Assembly (NCBI GenBank): GCA_036346205.1
Contig: JARFJB010001166.1
Coordinates: 11,698,501 to 11,762,500 of the forward strand
DNA: 64,000 nucleotides
Origin: Vesta saturnalis
Taxonomy: Eukaryota; Arthropoda; Insecta; Coleoptera; Lampyridae
Reading direction: 5' to 3'
Shown: positions 54,581 through 64,000 of the stretch, one piece after another
Numbering within the stretch: position 1 is the first letter of the stretch
Layout: the number at the start of each line of letters is the position of its first letter
Position numbers and translations under genes: made by a program
Notes under the pieces: model-generated
Databases searched by the model: none
The model's input: only the letters and a program-made list of their open reading frames with translations
Told to the model about the DNA's origin: nothing

Positions 54581-57520
54581 TCTCCTTTTAGATATGCCAC
54601 TCCCACTGGGAGTTGAATCGTCTAGAGCGTCTTTTTCTGGGGTTTGGGTTAGAATTTTTATTTTTCCTGGTTAACGGCCGCGCCCTGTATTCTTCCTGGG
54701 TGCAGCTTTTGGGTATGGTCTAATTATGTTTTTTTTTATGATTGTGGACCTGATCAGGCTAAATTTGGCGTATCGTGCTAAAGCACTCAGGAACACTTAG
54801 GAGGATGGATAGAGGGATAATGAATTGCCAATAGATGCCTATGAACAGCTACCTTAAACTAGGGAGATCATTCCAGAGTTTAGAAGCCGTGTAGAAAAAT
54901 GTGGATTGCGCCCGTTTGGTACGACAAGTGGAGATTTGTACTGCACACTGATGATGTGAATGAGCGAACCGAGTGTTTCTCGCAAAGATAGCCCGAGATA
55001 GTATCAAAGAATATAATTCAGCAGCACAATAGCCATTGTAATAACGATAATACAAAGAAAGAACTGAAACCATCCTTCTATGCTCAAGGGACTGTATGTT
55101 AGAAGTTAAGGACGGGTCATTTATAAGCCTAATCGCTCTCTTTTGAATACGATCAACGATATCGAGAGCGTATTGGGGAGCACTAACCCAGAGGTGAGAA
55201 TTATATTCCAGATGAGGCCGAATTTGGCCCTTATACAGCAGAAAGAGTTGTCGAGAGGTAAAGTACTGCTTAGATCTGTACAAGAAGCCTATTTTACGAG
55301 CAGCTGTTTTGGTAGCTGATAGAAGATGATCAACCCATGAGAGATTTGAAGATACAGTCGTACCCAACAGAGTAATATAGTCTGAAAACTTAAGAATTGA
55401 GCCATTCATACTTACAACAGGAAATGATCGATATTTTTTGGCTGACACAAGGCAACACTGAGTTTTGTTAGCATTAAATTTAACTAGATTATTGCTTCCC
55501 CATTCAATAATACGTTGAATGTCTTTGTTGATTGAATTTGCCATTTCAGCTTTAATTTCTTGATTTGACATAGAAGGTGAAGTATCACTATGAGTAGACA
55601 GATGAACTACAGTCAAGAGTGCTATCGTCAACAAAGCAACAGATGGCAGTTGATGAGCGTATCATTTAACCCAAACGAAGTGAGTTTGGCACGTAACCAC
55701 TTATGCCAAACTTGGTCAAATGCCTTTGAGATATCTAAAACGACTACAACTGTTTCACCGGACTACTCTACTGTATTGTTCCAAACTTGGATCACATATG
55801 AAAGAAGATCGCCTGTTGAACGACTTTGCCTAAACCCATATTGGTGGCCACTAAGGAGTTTGTTAGTTTCAAGGAACGTGAGCAGTTGCCGATTGATGGC
55901 TTTTTCCATGATTTTAGACAAAATGGAAGTGATGGAAATTGGTCGGTAGTTTGAAGGATCGGTCTTATCGCCTTTTTTGGGAATAGGTTAAACATTTGCT
56001 AACTACCAGGATGAAGGCAATTCCCCAGAAGACATAGAGATCGTATAGAGCTTAGATGTGAATTTACAGGTGGATGATGCTCTTGGAGTACCACCAGTAT
56101 CAATTAGGGTTGAGATCTTCCGACTAGTGTATAAGTCTGGAGCAGCATGAATCTTACTTTGGTCACTTACAACTGATTCAACAATGACCGGAACCTCCTG
56201 ACGAAGTAGTGGAGCTGCAACAACATCCAAATCGGGTTGTAAGGATGATGAACCTTCTGTATCAGCGGAAAAAATAAGTTGAGTTTGGCGGTTTTGAGAG
56301 GAAGTGGAATCTGTAGGAAGTAACTCGTCATCATTCGACAAATTTCTGTCCGTTACTGCAGAACACATGAAAAATATTAGGATTAAATGGATGGAGACCG
56401 GAACTCCTGAATCCACTTAAGATGTTTCACTGAATGGAATGTTACTGTTTTGCCAGGATTTGACAGCATCCAGTTGTTTATAACACTGTTGTATCTTGAT
56501 CTTGAACGAAGAGCAAAGAGCAACATCTAATGGCTGCAATTTGTTACTGCAGTGCGGAGGAAGCGTCAGTAACGTAATACCATTATCTTTGGCAAATCTA
56601 ATTACATTTACGCTTACATGGCTCTCGTGATTGTCGACACTCAGCAAGACAACATATCTTGAAATGTTCCATAAATTTTAAGAAGCTCTTCGTAGTCATC
56701 CACCTAGTAGAGTATGCATCACAATCTGACCCTTCAAGCTCAGTAGACACAAAATCTTCCCGATATTTCACAGGAGCAGGTATAAAAATGGTGGTATAAC
56801 ATTACCTATTGCATTGACTGCAAAACAAAGTGTAACCAGAGTTCCTATCTCAGCAGAAGTAACCTGCCCCACTTGTTGGGACTGTTTTCTCACTAGCATC
56901 TTAGGGCAGTCTTGGACAGTGGTACATCCGGTCTCGTCGCAATTATAAATATTTTGCGGCTCAAATTTATACTTTTCTCGAACTGATTTTATGTTTTCAA
57001 AAAAATCGCTTACATTTCTTTGCTGAAACTGGTAGCTCTTGACACACTAGTTGCTTCAGGAGTCCGCAGACTTATTTCAGCATTTCTACGAAGAAATCCA
57101 CGGAACCAATCTTTTCCAGCTGAATTGTTTTTTGACCAACTGTCTGAACTTTTTTTGTAGTTAGATGAAGCAAACTCAAAAGCTAATTTCATCGCTTCTG
57201 TCCGAATCAGACCATAGTTCATTTTACTACAGTTTAATAGATATTCAACTACAATTTTTTTTTCTGGTATCGTCAAAATCTGAGCAGCTTTGTATCTGCC
57301 CTTTTCGTCGAACATTTGCAGCTTTTTTTCGTTTTTAGTATTTCGACGTCAAGTAGCCCTGTCGATTTCATATTTCACTGCTGTTTTTTTTAGAGAGATG
57401 CCAGATTTAACTTCTTGAATAGTATTTTGCAAATCCTGCTTGTTGATTTCCTTGCAGGTAGAACGTTCTTTTTTCTTGTATTGAAATGGTATGATGATAT
57501 CGACGTTAGAACCTGGAAGC
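54560..57520 (-). pseudogene. pogo/Tigger-like transposase, split by a LINE
   Basis: On the - strand: a psq-type helix-turn-helix (KEINKQDLQNTIQEVKSGIS, about 57360-57460), a CENPB-type second helix region (57010-57315, with WFRGFLRRNAEISLRTPEA), then NCDETGCTTV (first acid, about 56925). Next come VDNHESHVSVNVIRF (second acid, about 56640) and LPPHCSNKLQPLDVALCSSF (third acid), with 35 residues between them. The C-terminal tail is broken by a LINE at about 56057. It resumes beyond it with IRPYPKAAPRKNTGRGR and KILTQTPEKDALDDS (about 54730 to 54590), a tail typical of Tigger-like proteins. Multiple frame breaks make it inactive. TIRs were not identified. Confidence 0.75.
54728..56057 (-). mobile_element. 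Second copy of the 44 kb LINE, 5'-truncated
   Basis: The poly(T) at 54730-54738 is the poly(A) tail on the - strand, next to the same 3' UTR (gctaaagcactcaggaac). The 54849-55634 frame (TALLTVVHL..., NKDIQRIIEWGSNNLVKFNANKTQCC, VDRIQKRAIRLINDPSLTS, KRAQSTFFYTASKLWNDLPS) covers the C-terminal half more cleanly than the 44 kb copy. RT pieces PILQTTDQFPSLPFCLKSW (out of frame) and QYGFRQSRSTGDLL lie up to about 55990. Similarity to the other copy starts at ctaagctctatacgatctc near 56055. A 30-base segment around 55640-55660 is deleted relative to the first copy. Confidence 0.85.
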
Positions 57521-58089
57521 AAATAAAAGCATTATCTCTCTGGGAGGGAAGGTTGAACCGCTGATCATGTCTCCCCCTAACCTAACCTTTTCCACCTTAT
57601 CACGTGTTTGTAGAAGTTGGATGAAAATGAGTTCTCGAAACTACATTAATTCAATCATTCAACCATTAAAAAGAAAAAAAATCTTGTTTTGCTATTCGAG
57701 ACCATCAAAAATCTGTATACTTCGCTCACTCTTAAACCGTATCTAAAAGTCGATATGGTGCCGCGTATGTAACGAGCGTGCATTCACCTGTCAGCAAACC
57801 TGATGGCCCGATTTTTAAAAGGATTTTGGCAATATGGTTCATCTCTCCCACCTGGGCAAGTCTCCCGTATTCCCTCTATCATTTTCAGTAAAAGTATAAA
57901 CGAGACAATAAATATTTGAAGTATTAATGTTATAAGCTACTTTTGCTCGTATTTAAGTCAAATCAAAGCTGTTCACAGAAAATAAATAGCCTACAAAATA
58001 ATTTAATGGTATATATTCTCCTATAACGGTTATAAAACTAAAAATATCTCAACTTAGCCTAAAACGAATCATAAATTAAAATATATATA
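57521..58089. other. Non-coding flank, nothing recognised
   Basis: Probably the 5' end of the Tigger-like element. A 'ctctcccacctgggcaagtc' phrase at about 57842 could be part of a terminus, but no partner was found. Confidence 0.35.
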
Positions 58090-59835
58090 CTAATGAACTT
58101 GGGCTCCGGCTGCGTTGCCTCTCTGAACGGCTAGGTCCCGGTCACTCAGTCCTGGTACGTTTCTGTAGACATATAAGTTAAGGTTATTTGACGGTGGCCG
58201 GATTATGAACGAATTAGGACGAAAATAGACCCTTTAAAGCGTTACCGCGCAGGTCGTATTCACGTTGGATGACTTCGGTGTTTAGTACCAAGGTAAACGT
58301 TGCTTTGAATGTATTACTCCACATGATTTATTGTACGCGTTTTAACTCCTAATTAGCCTTGCGGGATTATTTTATTTACCACTATTAGTTATTTATACTC
58401 TCCACAATTAGAATTAATTACTTAGGAGCGCATTTAGATTATTCGGTTAAAAGATACTTTTATATCTATAATACGAAAGGGTTTCCTTACGTTAAAGTGA
58501 AGGCACCGCGTTTCTTAATTTAACCACGTCTTATTTTTACTAAGTTCAAGGCAGGAAGATTACGAAAGTTCTTCCGTATTCGTTTAATTATTATAGTTCG
58601 GATTTAATATCAATTGAGAGTTTCGCTCAATTTAACCAAACGTACACGCGTTGTTTTATTCCCGATATTGGATATTTTACGCGTCTAGCTGTTAATCCAA
58701 AAAGTTTACCTATTCGTACACAAGTTGGTTTTAATAATTGCGGAAAGTGAAAGTAAAGTGTTTTGTAATTTGAACACGTTTTATATTTACTAACTTTAGG
58801 GTCTACTTACATGCGATTCTAACCGGGTAAACTCGTAAGTTTAAACAATTATGCAAATTGTTTCAAATGGACTAACGGTTTATTAGGTATTCACTTATTC
58901 CCTTTCTTAGTAAGAGCTAAGTTTAATCGTTATACACAAACTCTTGTCGGTCGGGGACTTTGTCACAGCAACAGATGTGATTTAACAAGCGCTTCTTGGG
59001 CAGGTCGCGGGAGCGGCTTCTCAGGTAAACGATCGCGTCTGTGAGTATCTATAGGTGTCTCTTTCTGGTCACGTGTGCTAAATGTGGTTAGAGTAATGTT
59101 GTGTGCTGAGTGTGTAAATGAGAAGACAGTCCAAAGTCTGGGACTAACCCGAGTGGTGCTGTTGGACTGCGTTCTCCGGGGTGTGATAGAATTAGAGCGA
59201 GGACCCTTCTTGTCACATAAGTAAGCAAAAGATGAATCCAGGGCGTGAAGCCCGTCTCCACCGTTCGACTAGGTGTAGGTATGTGTGGAAGGTAACTCCA
59301 GGCTCTACAGCCTGTCGAAGCAACTTCAAATATAGGTGTATGTGTGGGGAAGAGCTCGTCGGGCTTTACAGCCCGTCGAAGCCACTTCGAATGTATGTAC
59401 GGTGATGTAAGATAACTCTCGGTCTTTACACTCCGTTATCTATGTAGGTGTCTGGTATAATGTGTTTGTACTCAACTCACGTACTTTCAATCTCGGGACA
59501 CGGCGGCAGACAGGTGATCACCAGGAGCTGGTGATCAGGCTTAGTAGCGCGACGGTTTCAGGATAATCGTAAGCGGTCAGGCTAAGCGCGCGCGAACTAA
59601 ATCGGGATCTCTCGTTTCGGTGTCGCGTCGCGGTTTTTAAAGAGAATGCGCGAGGGCGGATACGGCTTCTGTTTGACGGGGATTCCGTTCGCGATTGGCT
59701 GAGGGTTCTCTGACGTAAGAGCATTTGATGCTTTTTGATATCTACGTCGGAGGGGGATTAAAACAATTATTTGTTGTGCAATCAGTTGAAATATTATGAA
59801 ATTCTAGTAAAGCCAGGCTGGATCTTCACAATGTC
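58090..59835 (-). mobile_element. GC-richer CpG-rich block, candidate solo LTR
   Basis: This 1.75 kb block is clearly richer in G+C and CpG than its surroundings and lacks ORFs of note. On the - strand it has promoter-like order: cagccaatcgcg (CCAAT box, about 59690), a ctttaaaaacc TATA-like site (about 59635), then a long leader. The leader contains a short tandem repeat of a ~60-base unit (59230-59450, phrases cagcctgtcgaagc and cagcccgtcgaagc). Such features fit an LTR of a Gypsy-like element. I did not find convincing TG...CA ends with a target duplication, so this is a suggestion only. Confidence 0.35.
59230..59455. repeat. Short tandem repeat, ~60-base unit, 3-4 copies
   Basis: Units share ggctctacagcctgtcgaag / gggctttacagcccgtcgaag and the aggtgtatgtgtgg phrase. 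The inner complementary halves (ggctctacagcc) could form small hairpins. Confidence 0.7.
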
Positions 59836-60300
59836 AACAAAATTTATAAAAGGAGAGGCTTGCTTTAGTAATATTAAATATCTACTACTGTATATTAATA
59901 ACTAAATATTTAATGGATTAAATAGATTAAACCGTTTTTAATATAATATTCCAAAACACTCTCTACGGGCAAAAGCTGAAGAGGAAAAGTGCAATAATCA
60001 AAAAAATTTTAAGAAAAGTTCATCACGTTATAACATCGGTGCAAAGTTCTGAAAAACTTCGTACGAAAGCTTTAAAAAGATATTGAAACGTTCAAAACTT
60101 GTAAAATATACACGAAAAAATATTTTATTTATGTACCTTAGTTGCGCAAGTTTTTATTTTCATATGGAGTTATTTCGACTAGCAGGTTTTAAATTGATAT
60201 ACTGTAAATAGGACAATCTGACAGTTTAATAAGCATAGTAAAGACAAAAGTGGAAATTTGGAAAACCGTTTTCCTAGTCCAAAAAAGCGTAGTATGGTTC
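59836..60300. other. Non-coding flank, nothing recognised
   Basis: AT-rich, probably the 5' part of the mariner relic that follows. Confidence 0.4.
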
Positions 60301-60399
60301 TATTCCTTCTCAAAAAAATGAAGTGCGAGCTGCACAGTAATATTTTGATTTCTATTTTGAAGACGTCAGCCTTATCAGCGCACATTTAAAAGACTGATG

Positions 60400-61159
60400 C
60401 TTTGTCTGAAGTTACCGAAGTGATCACGTTATCATCAGTTATGCAGAATGCATCATCTTCAACACGAGAAATCAGTATGCACGCGGGAATTTCACAACGT
60501 CCTCTTGGACTACTGTTAGAAAAGCATAAGTTCCACTCCTATAAATTATTAACTTCACAAGTATTATACCCGGATGATAATATTTGCCATATGGAGTGTT
60601 GTGCGTGGTTTACAAACAAGTGTGCAGTCGATCCACAGTTTAAATTTAAAGTACTTTAGACGGATAAAAGTGCGTTATATTTAATAGGCACAGCGATCAA
60701 CTCTGGTCACAAGAAAATCCGCATCATATTGAGCAAAGAAGACCACAAATTAAATTTGGGCTTAATGTGTGATGTGGTGTTATCGGATAAACAGTTCTTG
60801 ATCCATACGTTTTTGACTGATAAGCGTTACCTTCAGTTCCTAGAAAATGATTTCAAGGATAAGATATATGAAGTAAATTTGGTGACTCGCGCTATGCCGG
60901 CGCGGTTCCAGCTCGATGGCGCACCGCCCCATAATCGCGAAATTATTTAGATACAACTTTTCCCGTCTTGTGGATAGGAAGATTGAATGCACCAGTTGCA
61001 GGGCCACCACCATCTGCCGATCTGTTTGTTTTGGATTTCTATTTGTGGGAAACGAAAAAGGATCAGGCATATCGAAGGTCGTATGACGCTTTTGCTATGA
61101 TTAATAGGCGTTCTTTAAGAAAAGCTATAAATTCTGTTCTACAAAGGCGTAACTTTTAA
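60400..61159 (+). pseudogene. mariner-type transposase, decayed
   Basis: Pieces on the + strand: ASSSTREISMHAGISQRPLG and HKFHSYKLLTSQVLYPDD (DNA-binding region and linker, 60402-60570). Then TDKSALYLIG (first acid region, about 60660), HTFLTDKRYLQFLENDF, FQLDGAPPHNREI (second acid, about 60905), WIGRLNAPVAGPPPSADLF and VLDFYLWETKKDQAY (third acid, about 61050). The C-terminus RRNF ends at 61159. Stops and frame changes separate the pieces. The spacing and the WIGR...PP.S.DL segment place it close to the DD41D copies elsewhere in the window. Confidence 0.65.
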
Positions 61160-61805
61160 ACATATGTACAAATATCTTTAAGTAATGCTATAGTTGTTAG
61201 TCATGTAGTGGTTTTTGTAGTCCTCTGCCGTTTATGTTGTTGTGCCATGGCCAATTTTTGTTCATTAATCTTTTTTTAGTTGGTAAATAATAATCTTCGA
61301 TTTTTTCAATGTACGTTGAGTTTTTTCTTCATTTTTAAAAATTTAATGTAATGATACATAAAACATTATTCAAAGCGTAGTGATACGATTTGTACCCGCA
61401 GTTTATTTCCATGGTTCATCTTACTAGTAATTGCGATTTGCATTTGTCAATTAACAACGTCTTCCACGGCCTACCATACTAATAATTCGGAAAAACGCCC
61501 GTATCTCTGTAGTTTTTCAAGATAACTATGCCATATCCTATATCATTAGAAAGGCCAGAAAAACCCTTTCTTAACTGCCTTTAAAGAACATAGTTATTTG
61601 CACTGTTTTTCTTAAAATGAAAATAACGGAGTTATACGCATTTAAAGAAATTACAGAAGAATCGTTTTTAAGTATTAGTTAGCCTTAAACTTTTTGAAGA
61701 AAACGAAAGGTGCACTCAATTGGCCTCATAAAACTGCATATTCTATCTCCTCTAGTTTTCGAGATCCCGATAGTAAACATACAGAACTCGCCCTGTATAT
61801 TACTG
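61160..61805. mobile_element. 3' arm of the preceding mariner relic
   Basis: Non-coding. It ends acagaactcgccctgtatat at about 61781-61800, the shared 'ccctgtat' terminus. The left arm was not identified. Confidence 0.45.
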
Positions 61806-61992
61806 TGATCATAAAGTTCCGGAGATTTGCAATTTAAATGATGCGCCCTTTATCAATACGAAAAAATATTTTTCTCTTAGGTTGGTAAACCTAACCCCGA
61901 CACCCGTTAAATGGGAGCGCCATCTGTATCACTAGTAGTTGTTTGGCGTCTGTTTATATCAATCCAGTTTGTGCACTTCGTCATATTTCAAA

Positions 61993-62823
61993 ATGGAAAA
62001 AGTTATTGAACAAAAAGTTTGTTTAAAGTTTTCTGTTTCCTGCGAAATTTCCTGCATTGAAAATGCTACAAATGGCGTAAGGAGACTTTACTCTCTCGAA
62101 CAAACTAGCATACGAGTGGTATTCGGCGTTCAAAAAGGTCTCAAAGGAGTTGACGAAGCACCTCTTAGTGGACACCCTTCGACAACGTCGGAAAAGTTAA
62201 GCAAATCGTGCTCGAAAATCATCGTGCAAACCTCAGGGGGATAGCTAGTGAGCTCAACGAGTTGTGCCAAAAGATCTGAATTTCGTTCAAAAACAATTCC
62301 GAAAGGCAACGGTCCAGGAGGTGATTTCAAAAGTAACAAACAATTCTACCATGATGAAATGCATAATTACTGGTGATGAAACATGGGTTTACCAATATCA
62401 TGTCGCAACTAATCCACAATCATCCCAGTGGTGATATGAAAATTAACCAAAACCGAAGAAATCACATCAAAGTCATTCAAAAATCAAGGTTGATGCTCAC
62501 AGTTTTCTTTCATTATCAAGGTGTTGTTCATTATGAGTACGTGCCAACGGGTCAAACAGTCAATAAGGAGTACTGTCTGACCGGAATCAGGCGTTTGAGA
62601 AATGGTGTGCATAAAAAACGAGCGGAATTATGGAAAACAGCTTTTGGATTTTGCACCATGATAACGCCTCCTCTCACATTGTGGCCGACTATTTGCTCAA
62701 ACGTGCAGTAAATACGGTCCAAGAAGCACCGTTTTCTCCGGATATAGCTCCTGTGCCTTTTTCGTGTTATCAAAACATAAACTACCGCTTCGCGGAAAGA
62801 GATTTTCGAGCATATATAAAATA
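61993..62823 (+). pseudogene. mariner transposase (DD34D-type), decayed
   Basis: The ATG at 61993 starts MEKVIEQKVCLKFSVSCEIS, followed by out-of-register pieces of the helix-turn-helix region (EQTSIRVVFGVQKGLKGVDE, APLSGHPSTTSE). ITGDETWVYQYHVATNPQSS (first acid) is read at about 62370-62430 in a shifted frame. VMLTVFFHYQGVVHYEYVPT is next, then NSFWILHHDNASSHIVADY (second acid, about 62645) and APFSPDIAPVPFSCY, where the third-acid aspartate is replaced. At least four frame changes are seen. The motif style is that of classical mariners, not DD41D. Confidence 0.75.
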
Positions 62824-63100
62824 AAAGAAAATGCGACCAAAGAATTATAAGCTATTTCTTCATCGGGTTATGAAAAGTGTGTAGATGTAGTGGCTATGAA
62901 AAGGGTTAAGCGTTGGCATATGTGCATCGTTTCAGATGGATGCTATTATGAAGGCGATAAAATGAATGTACCATAATATTAACAAAAAACTGTTTCATTT
63001 GGAAACTTTGTTGATCATGGGTCCGCCAGTGAAGCGGGAAATTTTGAAGTACCCAATTTTTTCAGAAAACGTTTATTACTTTTTTTACAGGTTTGAGTCG
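62824..63100. other. 3' non-coding part of the mariner relic
   Basis: No gene. Junction between two relics of opposite orientation. Confidence 0.4.
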
Positions 63101-64000
63101 AGGAAAGTATGCCATTTTATGTCTTAAAAATAATTCCGTTCAAGTGAGAGCCATTCTGTGTAAACACTCTTCTCATCTAGATTTTAAATTTTCCATTACT
63201 CGGCGGAGCAGGATAGGTTGAATTCACTCAATTTCTTGTGTAATGTTTTGTTGCTAGTTCTGGTAAGGTCTTGCGGGCCACGAAATGTTACCATGTTTGG
63301 AAATTAGTCGGCCCGTAAAGCACTCATAGACACGCGAACAGTATGACTTGTAGCCCCGTCCTGCTGAAAATAATTAATGTCCGGAACCCTAGGTAACTCT
63401 TCCGTCACAAATGTTCTGATGATGCGTGTGTAGCGGTTTGCCGTAACAGTTGTGGTATCTCCTCTATCGTCTTGGAAAAATATGGCCGAATAACATCAGA
63501 TGATGAAATTGCACACCACACTATAGATTTCGGACTACTTAATGACTTTTGGGCTTTCGTCATTCCAATAGCCACTATTCTGCTTGTTCACATATCCGTT
63601 TAAATGGAAATGTTCTTCATTTGATGTAAACCTGAGGTGAATAAAGTTTTCATCATCATGTACACGTCGCAATATTTCTTCGCTGAAAATCGCCATCTTT
63701 CAACTCTTGGACGACTTGAATTTTGTAAGGGTGGAAAGATAAATCTTTATGTAAAATTCGTCGTAACGATGTGTTGGTAATGTTTAGTGCAGAAGCATGT
63801 TTCACTGCAGAACGCAGTGGACTACGTGTTAATGCTACTCGCACTCTATCAACGTTTTCCTCCGTTCATAGAGACCTTATTGCCCCTTTATGCTTCAAGT
63901 TTAATGTGGAGCCAGTTTCTTCAAACTTTCTTACCCACTGTATAATTTGCATGAGCGGACGGCACATTTCCATATCGTGTAACATTGAAATTATTACGAA
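63101..64000 (-). pseudogene. mariner-type transposase, decayed, runs off the window
   Basis: Reading from 64000 downwards: IVQWVRKFEETGSTLNLKHK (helix-turn-helix), EENVDRVRVALTRSPLRSAV, then LNITNTSLRRILHKDLSFHP and YKIQVVQELKDGDFQRRNI. Frame changes then lead to HLNGYV-like and PKSIVWCAISSSDVIRPYFS pieces (first-acid region and beyond) down to about 63450. The linker resembles the DD41D element at 32601 (RILHDDLKFHPYKI). The start lies outside the window. Confidence 0.6.

Overview
The window looks like insect (certainly arthropod) nuclear DNA. It is AT-rich, with intron-split host exons, APE-type LINEs, Penelope-like retroelements and many Tc1/mariner, pogo and hAT relics. I recognise one host gene. 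It is a swiprosin/EFHD2-type EF-hand gene on the + strand. A coding first exon lies at 5668-5837 behind a candidate Inr+DPE promoter (5584-5617), and a second exon carrying both EF-hands lies at 48659-48941. The two exons join in phase across a 42,821-base intron. The last exon (C-terminal coiled coil) was not found and probably lies to the right of the window. Almost everything else is mobile or tandemly repeated DNA inside or beside this gene. Layout: 1-5100 is a hAT relic split by a 3.5 kb composite of repeats that ends in a hairpin with a Penelope-type hammerhead-like motif. 6689-9371 is a two-copy tandem duplication carrying tRNA-Ala-like sequences. 9372-10600 holds inverted copies of repeats also seen at 700-2640. 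11132-17930 is a nest of elements: an outer transposon with a broken unusual DDE transposase, an inner long-inverted-repeat element, a palindrome with hammerhead-like motifs, and a nearly complete pogo element with TA target duplication. 19530-20310 is a Penelope fragment. 20388-22045 is a palindromic mariner derivative. 22127-23590 holds two long-inverted-repeat MITE-like elements. 25440-29110 is a satellite of about 115 bases per unit, split by a 1.1 kb insertion. 30560-33856 holds two decayed mariner copies, a hammerhead-like motif and a nearly intact DD41D mariner. 33985-34665 holds tRNA-derived SINEs. 35324-39222 is a long-TIR mariner joined to a 5'-truncated Penelope element. 40772-42212 is another long-TIR DD41D mariner. 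42858-43240 is a hexamer array. 43260-46860 is a mariner split by a LINE. After exon 2, 49740-54580 is an AT-rich satellite split by an RTE-like LINE with a 12-base target duplication. 54560-57520 is a pogo/Tigger-like gene split by a second copy of the 44 kb LINE. 58090-59835 is a GC-richer, CpG-rich block that may be a solo LTR. 60300-64000 holds three more mariner relics. The strongest unusual signals are the dispersed hammerhead-like ribozyme motifs, the palindromes built around them, and mariner derivatives that are inverted duplications of their own 5' half.
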